This document shows positions 1-9,100 of a stretch of DNA of 29,938 nucleotides, piece by piece. This stretch comes from Clostridium sp. Lineage in GTDB: Bacteria > Bacillota > Clostridia > Lachnospirales > Lachnospiraceae. The stretch spans positions 1 through 29,938 of the forward strand of contig JAEDOC010000010.1 of the NCBI GenBank assembly GCA_016302185.1, given 5' to 3'. A model generated the notes under the pieces. It saw only the letters and a program-made list of their open reading frames with translations. It did not search any database and had not been told where the DNA came from. The translations under genes were made by a program, and so were the position numbers. Position 1 is the stretch's first letter, and each line of letters starts with the position of its first letter.

Positions 1-31
1 CCGCTTTTCTCTGCTGTCAGCCTATTCCGAA

Positions 32-469
32 TCAATTTTTCGTCTGGTATCCATCGATTATCTGCTTCTGCGCCTTCTCTCGGCAAAGATAACTGATGAC
101 GTCCTTTCTCGTAATAATCCCAATAAAATTTTTCTGATCATCCAGCACCGGCACAAAGTTCTGATTCAGCACCTTGTCAATCAGATCCTCCATCGCCGCA
201 TCTGCCGAAACCGGCTTGTTATCTGAACGTCTCGGAATCTCCATAATCCGAATCTTCTCCGCATCCTTTAAGGAAAGTGCATATTTATTCTTGATTCCCC
301 ACAGAAGATCCCCTTCCGTCAGGGTCCCCGCATACTTTCCGTGGCGTGTAATGATAGGAACTGCCGTATACCGTCTGGCTTCCATCGTCTCCATCGCCTG
401 GCGCAGCGTATCATCCTCGTTGATGTAGACAACTTCACTTTTCGGCGTTAAAAAAAATAATATGTTCAT
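32..469 (-). CDS. Tandem CBS-domain protein
   Basis: A protein of about 145 residues made almost entirely of a CBS pair (roughly residues 5-60 and 75-135). CBS pairs usually bind adenosine nucleotides and act as energy or ligand sensors; no catalytic domain is attached, so the partner is unknown. CBS-like signatures are visible (TAVPIITRHGKYAGTLTEGDLL and FVPVLDDQKNFIGIITRKDV). The reading frame is open up to 607, but I start at the ATG at 467-469 because AAAGGAG lies just upstream, and the longer version would run through the promoter-like TATACT box. It lies downstream of the LUD gene on the same strand but appears to have its own promoter. The family call is firm; the role is unknown. Confidence 0.85.
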   Translation of the reverse strand: MNILFFLTPKSEVVYINEDDTLRQAMETMEARRYTAVPIITRHGKYAGTLTEGDLLWGIKNKYALSLKDAEKIRIMEIPRRSDNKPVSADAAMEDLIDKVLNQNFVPVLDDQKNFIGIITRKDVISYLCREKAQKQIIDGYQTKN

Positions 470-507
470 CTGCTTTCTCCTTTGTACGTCCTTAACCATA
501 CAGTTAC

Positions 508-516
508 AGTATAGCA
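508..516 (-). promoter_or_regulatory. Extended -10 box for the CBS gene
   Basis: On the minus strand this reads TGCTATACT, an extended -10 element about 40 bases upstream of the CBS start. No good -35 is seen at 17 bases, as is usual for extended -10 promoters. The rest of the gap to the LUD gene is AT-rich with no other clear feature. Confidence 0.45.
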
Positions 517-625
517 GATCCCGGTGAATATTTCGTGAACAATTCCTTAGAATTTCGTACTGAATTATTAAATTTTCAGAATTAAACCTGCAGATAAAAC
601 TGTCCAATGTGCTGCGGATTCATCA

Positions 626-1225
626 TTAATATCCCAGTTCCTCATCCACAAACAACACCTCCACCTTCATCGGACCACAGGGGCGCTCCAGAATCACAGT
701 AGCATGGCAGATATTCTCCGGACTGCTGCAGTGAAAGCACTTCTCTCCTCCCGATCCAGCGCAAGGCGTTTTCCGGGAAAGACGAACCGCATTCTTTGGT
801 GCAGCCACATTTCTGGCCCGCTCCATGGCAGCTGTCAGATCCGGGCTTATCTTATTCTTTCCCACCACAAAATAGGTTTTCTCCGGCCCGAACAGTGTCT
901 GTGCCACTCTGTTTCCAGTACCATCAATATTTACCAGCTCACCGGTTTCCGAAACCGCGTTGGCACTGGTAATATAGATCTCTGCTTCCCTCGCCCGGCG
1001 CAGCGTCTCCGGCCCCGGTGTCATCCAGTGCCAGATTACCTCATTCTTCGCAGCCAGCGCCCCGGCCAGTCCCATCTGCTGCAGGGTAACACTTCCTCCA
1101 AAAGCAATTTTCTTTCCCTGTAACGCCCCAGTCAGATAATGCAGCGCTTCTTCCTTTGTATCAAAAAATACCGGCAAAAATCCGTGTGCCTCAAAATTCT
1201 TCTTTAGTAATTCCCGATTCATCAT
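626..1225 (-). CDS. LUD-domain protein (LutC/YkgG-like, DUF162)
   Basis: About 199 residues and essentially a single LUD domain, the family of LutB/LutC lactate-utilisation proteins. Typical features are FGGSVTLQQMG near residue 45, and SANAVSETGELVNIDGTGNRV followed by GPEKTYFVVGKNKI in the middle. Stand-alone LUD proteins of this size are common in Clostridia, and their reaction is not established. The C-terminus carries four cysteines spaced CX7CX2CX6C (from about residue 154), suggesting a metal or Fe-S site. Two ATGs stand in a row (1225 and 1222). AAAGGAG is only 3 bases before the first and 6 before the second, so the second may be the true start. It has its own promoter and stands alone. 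Confidence 0.85.
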   Translation of the reverse strand: MMNRELLKKNFEAHGFLPVFFDTKEEALHYLTGALQGKKIAFGGSVTLQQMGLAGALAAKNEVIWHWMTPGPETLRRAREAEIYITSANAVSETGELVNIDGTGNRVAQTLFGPEKTYFVVGKNKISPDLTAAMERARNVAAPKNAVRLSRKTPCAGSGGEKCFHCSSPENICHATVILERPCGPMKVEVLFVDEELGY

Positions 1226-1275
1226 ACTCTCCTTTCTTAAGCAGGCGCATTCTCCGCTCCCCTGTCTGATTCTCT

Positions 1276-1304
1276 ATTATACTCCGCTTTTTCTTTTAGA
1301 GCAA
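1276..1304 (-). promoter_or_regulatory. Sigma-A-type promoter of the LUD gene
   Basis: The minus strand reads TTGCTC (1299-1304), 17 bases, TATAAT (1276-1281). The -35 box overlaps the end of the T-run of the spoIIQ terminator, so termination and re-initiation are packed together. Confidence 0.55.
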
Positions 1305-1341
1305 ATAAAAACTGAGAGCACCGTATGACACTCCCAGTTTT
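1303..1341 (-). terminator. Intrinsic terminator after spoIIQ
   Basis: Arms 1308-1318 and 1331-1341 pair over 11 bp with one G-U (AAAACTGGGAG with CTCTCAGTTTT on the minus strand). A T-rich tail follows. It lies 11 bases past the spoIIQ stop. Confidence 0.85.
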
Positions 1342-1351
1342 CCATCCTTGT

Positions 1352-2119
1352 TTATTCCAGATAATCCAATGCGTCCACCGGCTTTCCCTGATGACGCAGT
1401 TCAAAATAAACATTATTGCCTTCCACAGAATAATATTTCGTTGGCTCTGCCACATAGCCCAATACCGAACCGCTGGTCACATACTGATTCTCCTCGACCT
1501 GCACACTTTTTAACTGACCGCAGACAGCAGAATACTCATTGCCCAGCTCCAGAACCACATAATTTCCAATCTCTTCATTCGTACCGACCTCAGTTACCAG
1601 TGCATCTGCCGGAGCGGTTACCGGAGCACTCACATCCCCCTGAATAATCAGAGCCGGATTACATTTATACTGATCCAGGGTCGGGAAATATGTCGTTGTC
1701 TCCATACTGTAATCAATCAGCACATTTCCCCGAATAGGCCAGGACAACCGTTCGCTCCCATTGTAATGCAGGGAGAGTGCTCCGGCTCCGGCGGCATCCG
1801 CAGCATCGTCTCCAGACGCATCCGCATCCTTCGCCGAAGCTTCTTCCTTCGTTTCTGCGGACGCATACTCTGCATCCGAACTTCCGGCCGCCCGAATCGG
1901 CTCTTTTTCTCCTGTGGTTTCTTCCACACGGTTCTGTGGTAACTCCTCTGCCATCATTCCCTGGGTTTCCGGTGCCTCCAGATAAGGTTTTTCTTCGTTT
2001 CCCGCATCCCCCTTTCGAATTCGTACTGCTCCTGCTGCCGCTACAATAGTCAGCAGGCCTAACACCATCATGACAAGCAGAAGCTTGTCTTTCAACAGCT
2101 GATTCATTCTGTTTTTCAC
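1352..2119 (-). CDS. spoIIQ: SpoIIQ-like protein, degenerate M23 (LytM) domain
   Basis: 255 residues: a short cytoplasmic tail, one membrane helix (about residues 13-32), an acidic Ala/Glu/Asp-rich linker, then a LytM-type domain (about 125-255). SpoIIQ is the forespore half of the SpoIIQ-SpoIIIAH channel made during engulfment. The fold is recognisable (VSAPVTAPADALVTEVG, GNYVVLELGNEY, SGSVLGYV, YFELRHQGKPVDALDYL). Every usual zinc-ligand position is changed: HG becomes LG, the YxHL His becomes Gln, and HLHFE becomes NVYFE. It should therefore be structural rather than a peptidase, as in Bacillus SpoIIQ. I choose the GTG at 2119 because GAGGTG lies 8 bases upstream; an in-frame GTG at 2128 overlaps that Shine-Dalgarno. 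Position directly after spoIID supports the name. Confidence 0.8.
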   Translation of the reverse strand: MKNRMNQLLKDKLLLVMMVLGLLTIVAAAGAVRIRKGDAGNEEKPYLEAPETQGMMAEELPQNRVEETTGEKEPIRAAGSSDAEYASAETKEEASAKDADASGDDAADAAGAGALSLHYNGSERLSWPIRGNVLIDYSMETTTYFPTLDQYKCNPALIIQGDVSAPVTAPADALVTEVGTNEEIGNYVVLELGNEYSAVCGQLKSVQVEENQYVTSGSVLGYVAEPTKYYSVEGNNVYFELRHQGKPVDALDYLE

Positions 2120-2126
2120 GTTAATC

Positions 2127-2156
2127 ACCTCGGTACTATTCTTGCCCGGCCGAGGT
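2127..2156 (-). promoter_or_regulatory. Hairpin masking the spoIIQ ribosome-binding site
   Basis: In the mRNA, ACCTCGG (2150-2156) can pair with CCGAGGT (2127-2133) over 7 bp with a 16-base loop. The 3' arm contains the spoIIQ Shine-Dalgarno. The 5' arm begins 3 bases after the spoIID stop, so a ribosome finishing spoIID would open it. This suggests translational coupling (inference). No T-run follows, so it is not a terminator. Confidence 0.5.
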
Positions 2157-2159
2157 ATT

Positions 2160-3101
2160 TTATTCAGTTACAATCACAATATTTTTATAATAAAAATTCA
2201 GAATCTCCTCTGCAGTCCATCCCGCCTTCGCCCGTGCATTGGCCCCATACAGATCCAGACCGTATCCGTGACCAATGCCCTTTACCGTACACCGAATTTC
2301 ATTTTCTGTGCGTTCAAAATGGAAGGCAGTTGACGGAAGAGAAAGCGCCCAGCGCACCGCATCTCCACTGTAGGTTTTCTGTCCAACCAGAACAGATTCC
2401 ACATATCCTGCACTGTCCTTCTCCACAATCTGAATCGCCTCCGGCAGTTGATCCGGCGTCACCTCCGGAGACTCCGTCATTGTATTTAGCCGTTTTGCCA
2501 GATCTTCCGCGGAAAAGAGAAAGACAGACAGATAGTTTTCTCCCTGTACCGCTTCCGGCTCCTCTACGGACACCAGATAGGGCGTTTCCTCCGTGCCCTG
2601 TCTGGTTCTTCCTGCACTCAGCTGATGGAACAGCGGTTCAATATAGTCTCCGTTCCAGCATGCCACTTCTCCTGTTGTTTCGGAAACTGCCGTTCGAAAA
2701 CGTTTCTCATACTCCGGGTACAGCTCCATTCCCCATCGTTCCTTCATCTGTCCCTGTCCCAGATAGTCCATATCCAGAGCAGACTCCGGTACTTCATCCT
2801 TCCCATTCATCTGCCGTCTCACTGCAGTCCTGGCCAGAATCGCCTGAGCCTTCAATGCCTCCATCTCTGTCTCCGGAGAAATCTGCACTGCCAGAACCCC
2901 TATTAAATACTCCTCCACCCCCATCGGGATATGAGCCGATCCCCGATCCAGAATAACATACTTTCCGGTCTGCTCCATCCGGTTGACATTCCCCAAGGCC
3001 CGTCCTGTCCACGCAAGCGTAACTACATACGGAATCAGCAGGGATGCCAGGCAAAACACAGCAGTTCTCTTCAGTTGCAATAAAAAACGGCTCTGTCTCA
3101 T
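2160..3101 (-). CDS. spoIID: Stage II sporulation protein D (SpoIID)
   Basis: 313 residues with one N-terminal membrane helix (about 13-32) and a SpoIID domain. SpoIID is the lytic transglycosylase of the engulfment DMP complex, acting in the mother-cell membrane facing the septal peptidoglycan. Diagnostic stretches are MGVEEYLIGVL, then EALKAQAILARTAVRR, and at the C-terminus GIGHGYGLDLYGANARAKAG and EEILNFYYKNI. The Glu of EALKAQ is kept, but the Glu usual in the preceding 'ASEMP'-type stretch is Gln here (LAVQISP). A His (FHQLSAG) is kept in the middle domain. The start is ATG with AGAGAGGTG upstream. It is followed after 40 bases by spoIIQ, an order I recall as common in clostridia. A candidate sigma-E promoter sits just upstream. 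Confidence 0.9.
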   Translation of the reverse strand: MRQSRFLLQLKRTAVFCLASLLIPYVVTLAWTGRALGNVNRMEQTGKYVILDRGSAHIPMGVEEYLIGVLAVQISPETEMEALKAQAILARTAVRRQMNGKDEVPESALDMDYLGQGQMKERWGMELYPEYEKRFRTAVSETTGEVACWNGDYIEPLFHQLSAGRTRQGTEETPYLVSVEEPEAVQGENYLSVFLFSAEDLAKRLNTMTESPEVTPDQLPEAIQIVEKDSAGYVESVLVGQKTYSGDAVRWALSLPSTAFHFERTENEIRCTVKGIGHGYGLDLYGANARAKAGWTAEEILNFYYKNIVIVTE

Positions 3102-3121
3102 AAAATCACACCTCTCTACTG

Positions 3122-3150
3122 ATCTTATGAAACAGGCCGTTTTCTTATTC
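3122..3150 (-). promoter_or_regulatory. Candidate sigma-E promoter of spoIID
   Basis: The minus strand reads GAATAAG (3144-3150), 14 bases, CATAAGAT (3122-3129). This is close to the Bacillus sigma-E pattern KMATATT-N13/15-CATACAMT, and spoIID is a known mother-cell sigma-E gene. The predicted leader is very short (about 14 bases) but includes the ribosome-binding site. A weak AACAGG/CCTGTT hairpin overlaps the region. Confidence 0.45.
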
Positions 3151-3175
3151 CTGTTCTTTTCTTTCTTAAACAGAG

Positions 3176-3682
3176 CTACTCAATCGTAATTCCGGACAGT
3201 CTCCATCCAAGCCTTCCGTTTTTCTCGAGACTGACCGTTCCCCAGTAGCGCTGTTCTTCCACCGGAGCGAGCACCTCGGTTCCCTTCTCCAGCGTCACAG
3301 CAATCCAAACCTCATATCGGAACTGTTTTGTCCCTTTTACAGAACCATCTGCCGGCTCCAGTGTCAGCTGTGTTACACAGCTGCGCTCCACCGGCGCAGA
3401 AGTCTGTTGAAACAGAATCACATAAGGAAGACACAGCTGCTCCAAATCCGCTTTTGCCTCCTCTGTGATACATCTGCCGAAACGATGCTCGTAACACTCT
3501 CCGGCTTCCGACTGAGTCCATTCCTCTAAATCCAGCTGCCGGCTGACCGTATAAAGTTCCCGAACCCATCCTTCTGCCTGATCTTCCGCGGAAACATAAT
3601 GCTTTCCGAACATCAGCAGCGACAGAACCAGGAATACTGCAGCCAGCAGTACCGGCAGCAAACCTTTTTTATTTAACTTCAA
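3176..3682 (-). CDS. Hypothetical membrane-anchored protein
   Basis: 168 residues. A Lys-rich N-terminus and a hydrophobic helix (about 7-25) suggest a signal anchor or uncleaved signal peptide with the rest outside the cell. The soluble part has alternating helix and strand with a final run of beta strands (FRYEVWIAVTLEKG, QRYWGTVSLEKNG, WRLSGITIE), reminiscent of NTF2-like folds; that is only an impression. Three cysteines lie in the outer domain. The start is TTG at 3680-3682, with GGAG and AAGGTG upstream inside glgP; the gene overlaps the glgP 3' end by 14 bases, so it is probably translated by coupling. It sits between glgP and spoIID, and a link to either is unproven. Function unknown. 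Confidence 0.65.
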   Translation of the reverse strand: MKLNKKGLLPVLLAAVFLVLSLLMFGKHYVSAEDQAEGWVRELYTVSRQLDLEEWTQSEAGECYEHRFGRCITEEAKADLEQLCLPYVILFQQTSAPVERSCVTQLTLEPADGSVKGTKQFRYEVWIAVTLEKGTEVLAPVEEQRYWGTVSLEKNGRLGWRLSGITIE

Positions 3683-6122
3683 CTTTCACCTTCTCCAGAT
3701 GCCAGATATCTCTTACATACTCTTCGATGGTACGATCTGCAGAGAACTTACCGGAGCAGGCCACATTCAGCATCGCTGCCCTTGCCCACCATTTCTCATC
3801 ACGGTATGCCGCCTCTACCCGCTTCTGCGCTTCCGCGTAGGAACGGAAATCCTTCAGAATGAAGTAAGTATCTGCCTTGGCACTGTTCTTTGTATTTAAC
3901 AGAGAGTTATAGATGTCACGGAACAGCTCCGGATCCTGCGGTGCATAGTAGCCGTTGATCAGCTGCATCAGCACGCGGCGAATCTCCTGATCGGTGTTGA
4001 AGATCTCTTCCGGATTGTAACCGCCGTTATTCTCATAATTGATGACCTCATCCGAAGAAAGTCCAAAGATAAAGGCGTTATCCTTGCCGACCTCTTCCAC
4101 GATCTCCACATTGGCACCATCCATGGTTCCAAGTGTCAGGGCACCATTTAACATAAACTTCATATTACCGGTACCGGAAGCCTCTTTACTTGCAGTAGAA
4201 ATCTGTTCGCTGACATCCGCTGCCGCAAAGATCATCTCCGCATTGGATACCTTGTAATCCTCAATGAACACCACCTTAATCTTACCGTTGATGGAGGCAT
4301 CGTTATTGATCACATCTGCCACAGAATTGATTAACTTGATCGTCTTCTTGGCAATCTGATAGCCTGCCGCTGCCTTCGCACCGAAGATAAAGGTTCTCGG
4401 TACCATATCCATATTAGGGTTATCCTTCAGCTGATTATAAAGATACATCACATGAAGAATATTAAGAAGCTGTCTCTTATACTCATGAAGACGTTTTACC
4501 TGAACGTCAAAGATCGATCTGGGATCTACCTCGATACCGTTATGCTCCTGAATGTACTTGGCCAGACGCAGCTTATTCTGATATTTGATGTTCATGAACT
4601 CCTGCTGGCACTTCTCATCATCCGCATAGATTGCCAGCTTGTGCAGATGCGGCAGATCAGTGATCCATTCATTGCCGATCTTATCCGTGATCCAATTCGC
4701 AAGAAGCGGATTGCCGTGAAGCAGGAACCGTCTCTGGGTAATGCCATTGGTCTTGTTATTGAATTTCTCCGGCATCATCTCATAGAAATCCTTCAGTTCC
4801 TGTTTCTTTAAGATCTCGGTATGCAGTCTTGCCACACCATTGACAGAGAAACCGGCAACAATCGCCAAGTGAGCCATCTTTACCTGGCCGTCAAAGATGA
4901 TAGCCATCTTTCTGACTTTCTCATAATTATTCGGATATCTCTTCTGTACCTCAAGTAAGAAGCGGCGGTTAATCTCCTCCACAATCTGGTAGATACGGGG
5001 AAGCAGGCGGGAGAACAGCTCGATCGGCCATTTCTCCAAAGCCTCGGCCATTATGGTATGGTTGGTGTAAGCACAGGTCCGGGTGGTGATATCCCATGCA
5101 TCTTCCCACTCCAGATGCTCCTCATCCAGAAGGATACGCATTAACTCTGCTACCGCTACCGTCGGATGGGTATCATTCATCTGGAACACTACCTTCTCCG
5201 GAAGCTTGTGAATATCATCATTATTCTCCTTGAACTTCCGGATCGCAATCTGTAAGCTGGCAGATACGAAGAAATACTGCTGTTTTAAACGCAGCTCCTT
5301 ACCGGCATAATGATTATCGTTGGGATAAAGCACCTCCACCAGGTTCTTGGCCAGATTTTCCTGTTCTACCGCCTTCTGATAATCTCCCTTGTCGAACGCG
5401 GATAAGCTGAAGGTATTGATCGGCTGTGCGTCCCAGATACGCAGGGTATTTACCACATTGTTTCCATAACCGACGATAGGCATATCATACGGAATCGCCA
5501 GTACCGACTGATATCCTTCCTGCACGAAAGTATTCCGCTGTCCATCCCAGACAGTATTGACATAGCCGCCGAATTTGACTTCCGTTGCATACTCCGGACG
5601 ACGAAGCTCGAAAGGATAACCGTTCTTTAACCACTCATCCGGAACCTCAATCTGATAACCGTTCTCAATTTTCTGCTTGAACATTCCGTAATGATAACGA
5701 ATGCCGCAGCCATAGGCCGGGTAGCCTAAGGATGCCAGAGAATCCAGGAAACAGGCTGCCAGACGGCCCAGACCGCCGTTGCCCAGTGCCGGATCCGGCT
5801 CCTGATCCTCAATGGAATTCAAATCAAAGCCCAGCTCCTCCAGAGCTTCCTTTACCTCTTCCTGCGCACCCAGGTTGATGATGTTATTGCCCAGTGCACG
5901 TCCCATTAAGAACTCCATGGATAAATAATATACCTTCTTGGCATTCTTCACATCATAAGCCTTCTGGGTTGCGATCCAGTTGTCAATAATAACATCCTTG
6001 ATCGCATAAGATACGGCCTGGAACACCTGCTGCGGAGTTGCCTCATCAATAGTTCTCCGATACTGGCTCTTCACATTGTCAATAATACTCTTTTTGAAAA
6101 CTTCCTTACTAAACTTCTGCAT
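3669..6122 (-). CDS. glgP: Glycogen/maltodextrin phosphorylase
   Basis: 817 residues, the normal size for a bacterial glycogen phosphorylase. It releases glucose-1-phosphate from alpha-1,4-glucans using phosphate and pyridoxal phosphate, in the cytosol. The family signature EASGTGNMKFMLNGALTLG is intact, and its Lys (about residue 655) should hold PLP. Other hallmarks are GNGGLGRLAACFLDS near residue 115, VFQMNDTHPTVAVAELMR and VKRLHEYKRQLLN. The ATG is preceded by AGGAGGG. Only 18 bases separate it from the ileS stop, with no promoter or terminator between, so it is most likely read through from ileS and shares its T-box control. An unnamed gene overlaps its 3' end. Confidence 0.96.
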   Translation of the reverse strand: MQKFSKEVFKKSIIDNVKSQYRRTIDEATPQQVFQAVSYAIKDVIIDNWIATQKAYDVKNAKKVYYLSMEFLMGRALGNNIINLGAQEEVKEALEELGFDLNSIEDQEPDPALGNGGLGRLAACFLDSLASLGYPAYGCGIRYHYGMFKQKIENGYQIEVPDEWLKNGYPFELRRPEYATEVKFGGYVNTVWDGQRNTFVQEGYQSVLAIPYDMPIVGYGNNVVNTLRIWDAQPINTFSLSAFDKGDYQKAVEQENLAKNLVEVLYPNDNHYAGKELRLKQQYFFVSASLQIAIRKFKENNDDIHKLPEKVVFQMNDTHPTVAVAELMRILLDEEHLEWEDAWDITTRTCAYTNHTIMAEALEKWPIELFSRLLPRIYQIVEEINRRFLLEVQKRYPNNYEKVRKMAIIFDGQVKMAHLAIVAGFSVNGVARLHTEILKKQELKDFYEMMPEKFNNKTNGITQRRFLLHGNPLLANWITDKIGNEWITDLPHLHKLAIYADDEKCQQEFMNIKYQNKLRLAKYIQEHNGIEVDPRSIFDVQVKRLHEYKRQLLNILHVMYLYNQLKDNPNMDMVPRTFIFGAKAAAGYQIAKKTIKLINSVADVINNDASINGKIKVVFIEDYKVSNAEMIFAAADVSEQISTASKEASGTGNMKFMLNGALTLGTMDGANVEIVEEVGKDNAFIFGLSSDEVINYENNGGYNPEEIFNTDQEIRRVLMQLINGYYAPQDPELFRDIYNSLLNTKNSAKADTYFILKDFRSYAEAQKRVEAAYRDEKWWARAAMLNVACSGKFSADRTIEEYVRDIWHLEKVKVEVK

Positions 6123-6140
6123 CTTTCCCTCCTGCTGTGA

Positions 6141-9100
6141 TCAGTCTGTGGTTTTCTCAACACCGAGCATAACCTTTTCGCCATTAATGTTCCATTCCTT
6201 CGCATAGCCGCCGGTCTGACCAATCATAATGTTGTCAGCGAGCACCTCACTCTTAATCTCGTCTGTATATTTCTTCAGGATTTCCGCGATCTTATCGTTC
6301 TCATCCTGGAATACATTGATATGATTCATTACCTCAAAGCCGGCTTCCTTACGCATGGTCTGAATCTTGCTGATAATCTCGCGGACAAAGCCCTCTTCAA
6401 TCAGCTCCGGAGTCAGGTTGGTATCCAGAACAACGGTCACATAGTTGTCACCCTCAGACACGAAGCCTTCCACCTGAGCCGTGTCAATCAGCAGATCCTC
6501 TTTCTCCAGCACTACCTCAGTGCCGTCAAAATCAAAGGTCAGGCATCCCTTCTCATTTAAGGTATCCATCGCAGCATTTCCGTCAATCTCTGTCAGAGCC
6601 TTCCGGATATTGCCCAGCTGCTTTCCGTACTTCGGTCCCACGGTCTTTAACTGCGGCTTGAAGCTGTAGGAGGTGAAATCACGGACATCCTCCGTAAATT
6701 TTACGTTCTTTACATTCAGCTCATCCTCGATAATCTCCTGATAGAACTCGGGAAGCGCGCTCTCCGCCTTCACAAACATGCGTCCGATGGGCTGACGGTT
6801 TTTGATATTTGCCGTATTTCTGGCTGCGCGGCCAAAGACTACAATCTTCAGAACCTCATCCATCTTTGCTTCCAGATCCTTATCAATTGCCTTCTCATCC
6901 GCTGTCGGGAAGTCGCAGAGATGTACGCTCTCCGGTGCGGTCTTATCGATACTTCTTACCAGATTCTGGTAGATATCCTCAGTCATGAACGGAATCATGG
7001 GCGCTGCTACCCTGGCAACGGTTACCAGAGCTGTATACAGAGTCATATAAGCATTGATCTTATCCTGTTCCATTCCCTTGGCCCAGAAACGCTCACGACT
7101 TCTTCTGACATACCAGTTGCTCATGTCATCCACAAAATCCTGCAATGCTCTTGCTGCCTCCGGGATACGGTAGTTGGCCAGATTGTCATCTACCTCTTTA
7201 ATCAGTGTATTTAACTTGGACAGCAGCCACTTATCCATCACCGGAAGCTTCTCATATTCCAGCTGATACTTCGTTGCGTCGAAATTGTCAATGTTCGCAT
7301 AGAGTACAAAGAACGCATAGGTATTCCACAGCGTGCCCATGAACTTTCTCTGACCCTCAGTTACAGCCTTGCCATGGAAACGGTTGGGCAGCCACGGCGC
7401 ACTGTTAATATAGAAATACCAGCGGATCGCATCCGCGCCGTAGGTCTCCAGTGCATCAAACGGGTCAACCGCGTTGCCCTTGGATTTGCTCATCTTCTGT
7501 CCGTTCTCATCCTGAACATGGCCCAGAACGATAACATTCCGATACGGTGCCTTGTTAAAGAGCAAAGTAGAGATGGCCAGCAGGGAATAGAACCAGCCTC
7601 TGGTCTGATCCACCGCCTCGGAGATGAAATCTGCCGGGAACTGCTGTTCAAATAAATCCTTATTCTCAAACGGATAATGATGCTGTGCAAACGGCATGGA
7701 ACCGGAATCGAACCAGCAGTCAATTACCTCCGGCACACGGTGCATCTCCCTGCCGCACTCCGGACAGGTGATGGTCACTGCATCGATATACGGACGGTGA
7801 AGCTCGATGTCCTCCGGGCAGTTCTTTGACATGCTCTTTAATTCCTCAATGCTTCCGATGGAATGCTGATGGCCGCACTCACACTCCCAGATATTTAGCG
7901 GAGTACCCCAGTAACGGTTCCGGCTGACACCCCAGTCCTGAACATTCTCCAGCCAGTCACCGAAACGGCCCTTGCCGATGCTCTCCGGAATCCAGTTGAT
8001 GGTGTTGTTGTTGCGGATCAAATCATCCTTTACCGCGGTCATCTTGATGAACCAGGACTCTCTTGCATAATAAATCAGCGGAGTGTCGCATCTCCAGCAG
8101 TGCGGATAGCTGTGCTCAAATACCGGTGCGGAGAACAGAAGTCCGCTCTCCCTCAGCGCCTGCAGCACCAGCGGATCTGCCTTCTTGCAGAAGGTACCTG
8201 CCCACGGGGTCTCCGCAGTCATCTCACCCTTGGAATCCACCAGCTGTACAAACGGAAGATCATACTTTTTACCAACCTTGGAGTCGTCCTCACCAAAGGC
8301 CGGTGCAATGTGTACCACGCCGGTACCGTCGGTCAGGGTTACATAATTATCACATACTACATAAAATGCCTTCTTGCGCTGCTTCTCGCAGATGGAAACG
8401 GCACAGTCAAATAACGGCTCATACTCTTTATATTCCAGATCCTTTCCCACATAGGACTCCAGAACCTCATAGGTATCTGCTCCCAGAACCGTATCACACA
8501 GAGCCTGTGCCATATAATAAACGGTTCCGTCCTCTTTCATCTGTACCTTGACGTAGGTCTCCGCCGGATTGACGCAGAGAGCCACGTTGGACGGCAATGT
8601 CCAGGGAGTTGTGGTCCATGCCAGAATATAAGCATCCTCTCCCTTTACCTTAAACTTTGCAATGGCGGAACGCTCTTTTACGTCCTTATATCCCTGTGCC
8701 ACCTCATGGCTGGACAGAGGAGTACCGCAGCGCGGGCAGTAGGGAACAATCTTGAAGCCCTTGTAAAGCAGTCCCTTGTCCCAGATCTGTTTCAGTGCCC
8801 ACCACTCTGACTCAATAAAGGAATTGTGATAGGTAACATACGGGTGATCCATATCTGCCCAAAAACCAACGGTTGCAGAGAAATCCTCCCACATGCCCTT
8901 GTATTTCCAGACACTTTCCTTGCAATGCTCAATGAACGGCTCCAGACCATACTGCTCAATCTGCTCCTTGCCGTCTAAGCCCAGCATCTTCTCTACTTCC
9001 AGCTCTACCGGAAGACCATGGGTATCCCAGCCGGCCTTTCTCGGAACCATATAGCCCTTCATGGTACGGTATCTGGGAATCATATCCTTGATGACACGGG

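Noticed and set aside
2234..2956. Plus-strand open frame of 240 codons inside spoIID
   Set aside because: Proline- and serine-rich shadow of a well-supported gene on the other strand.
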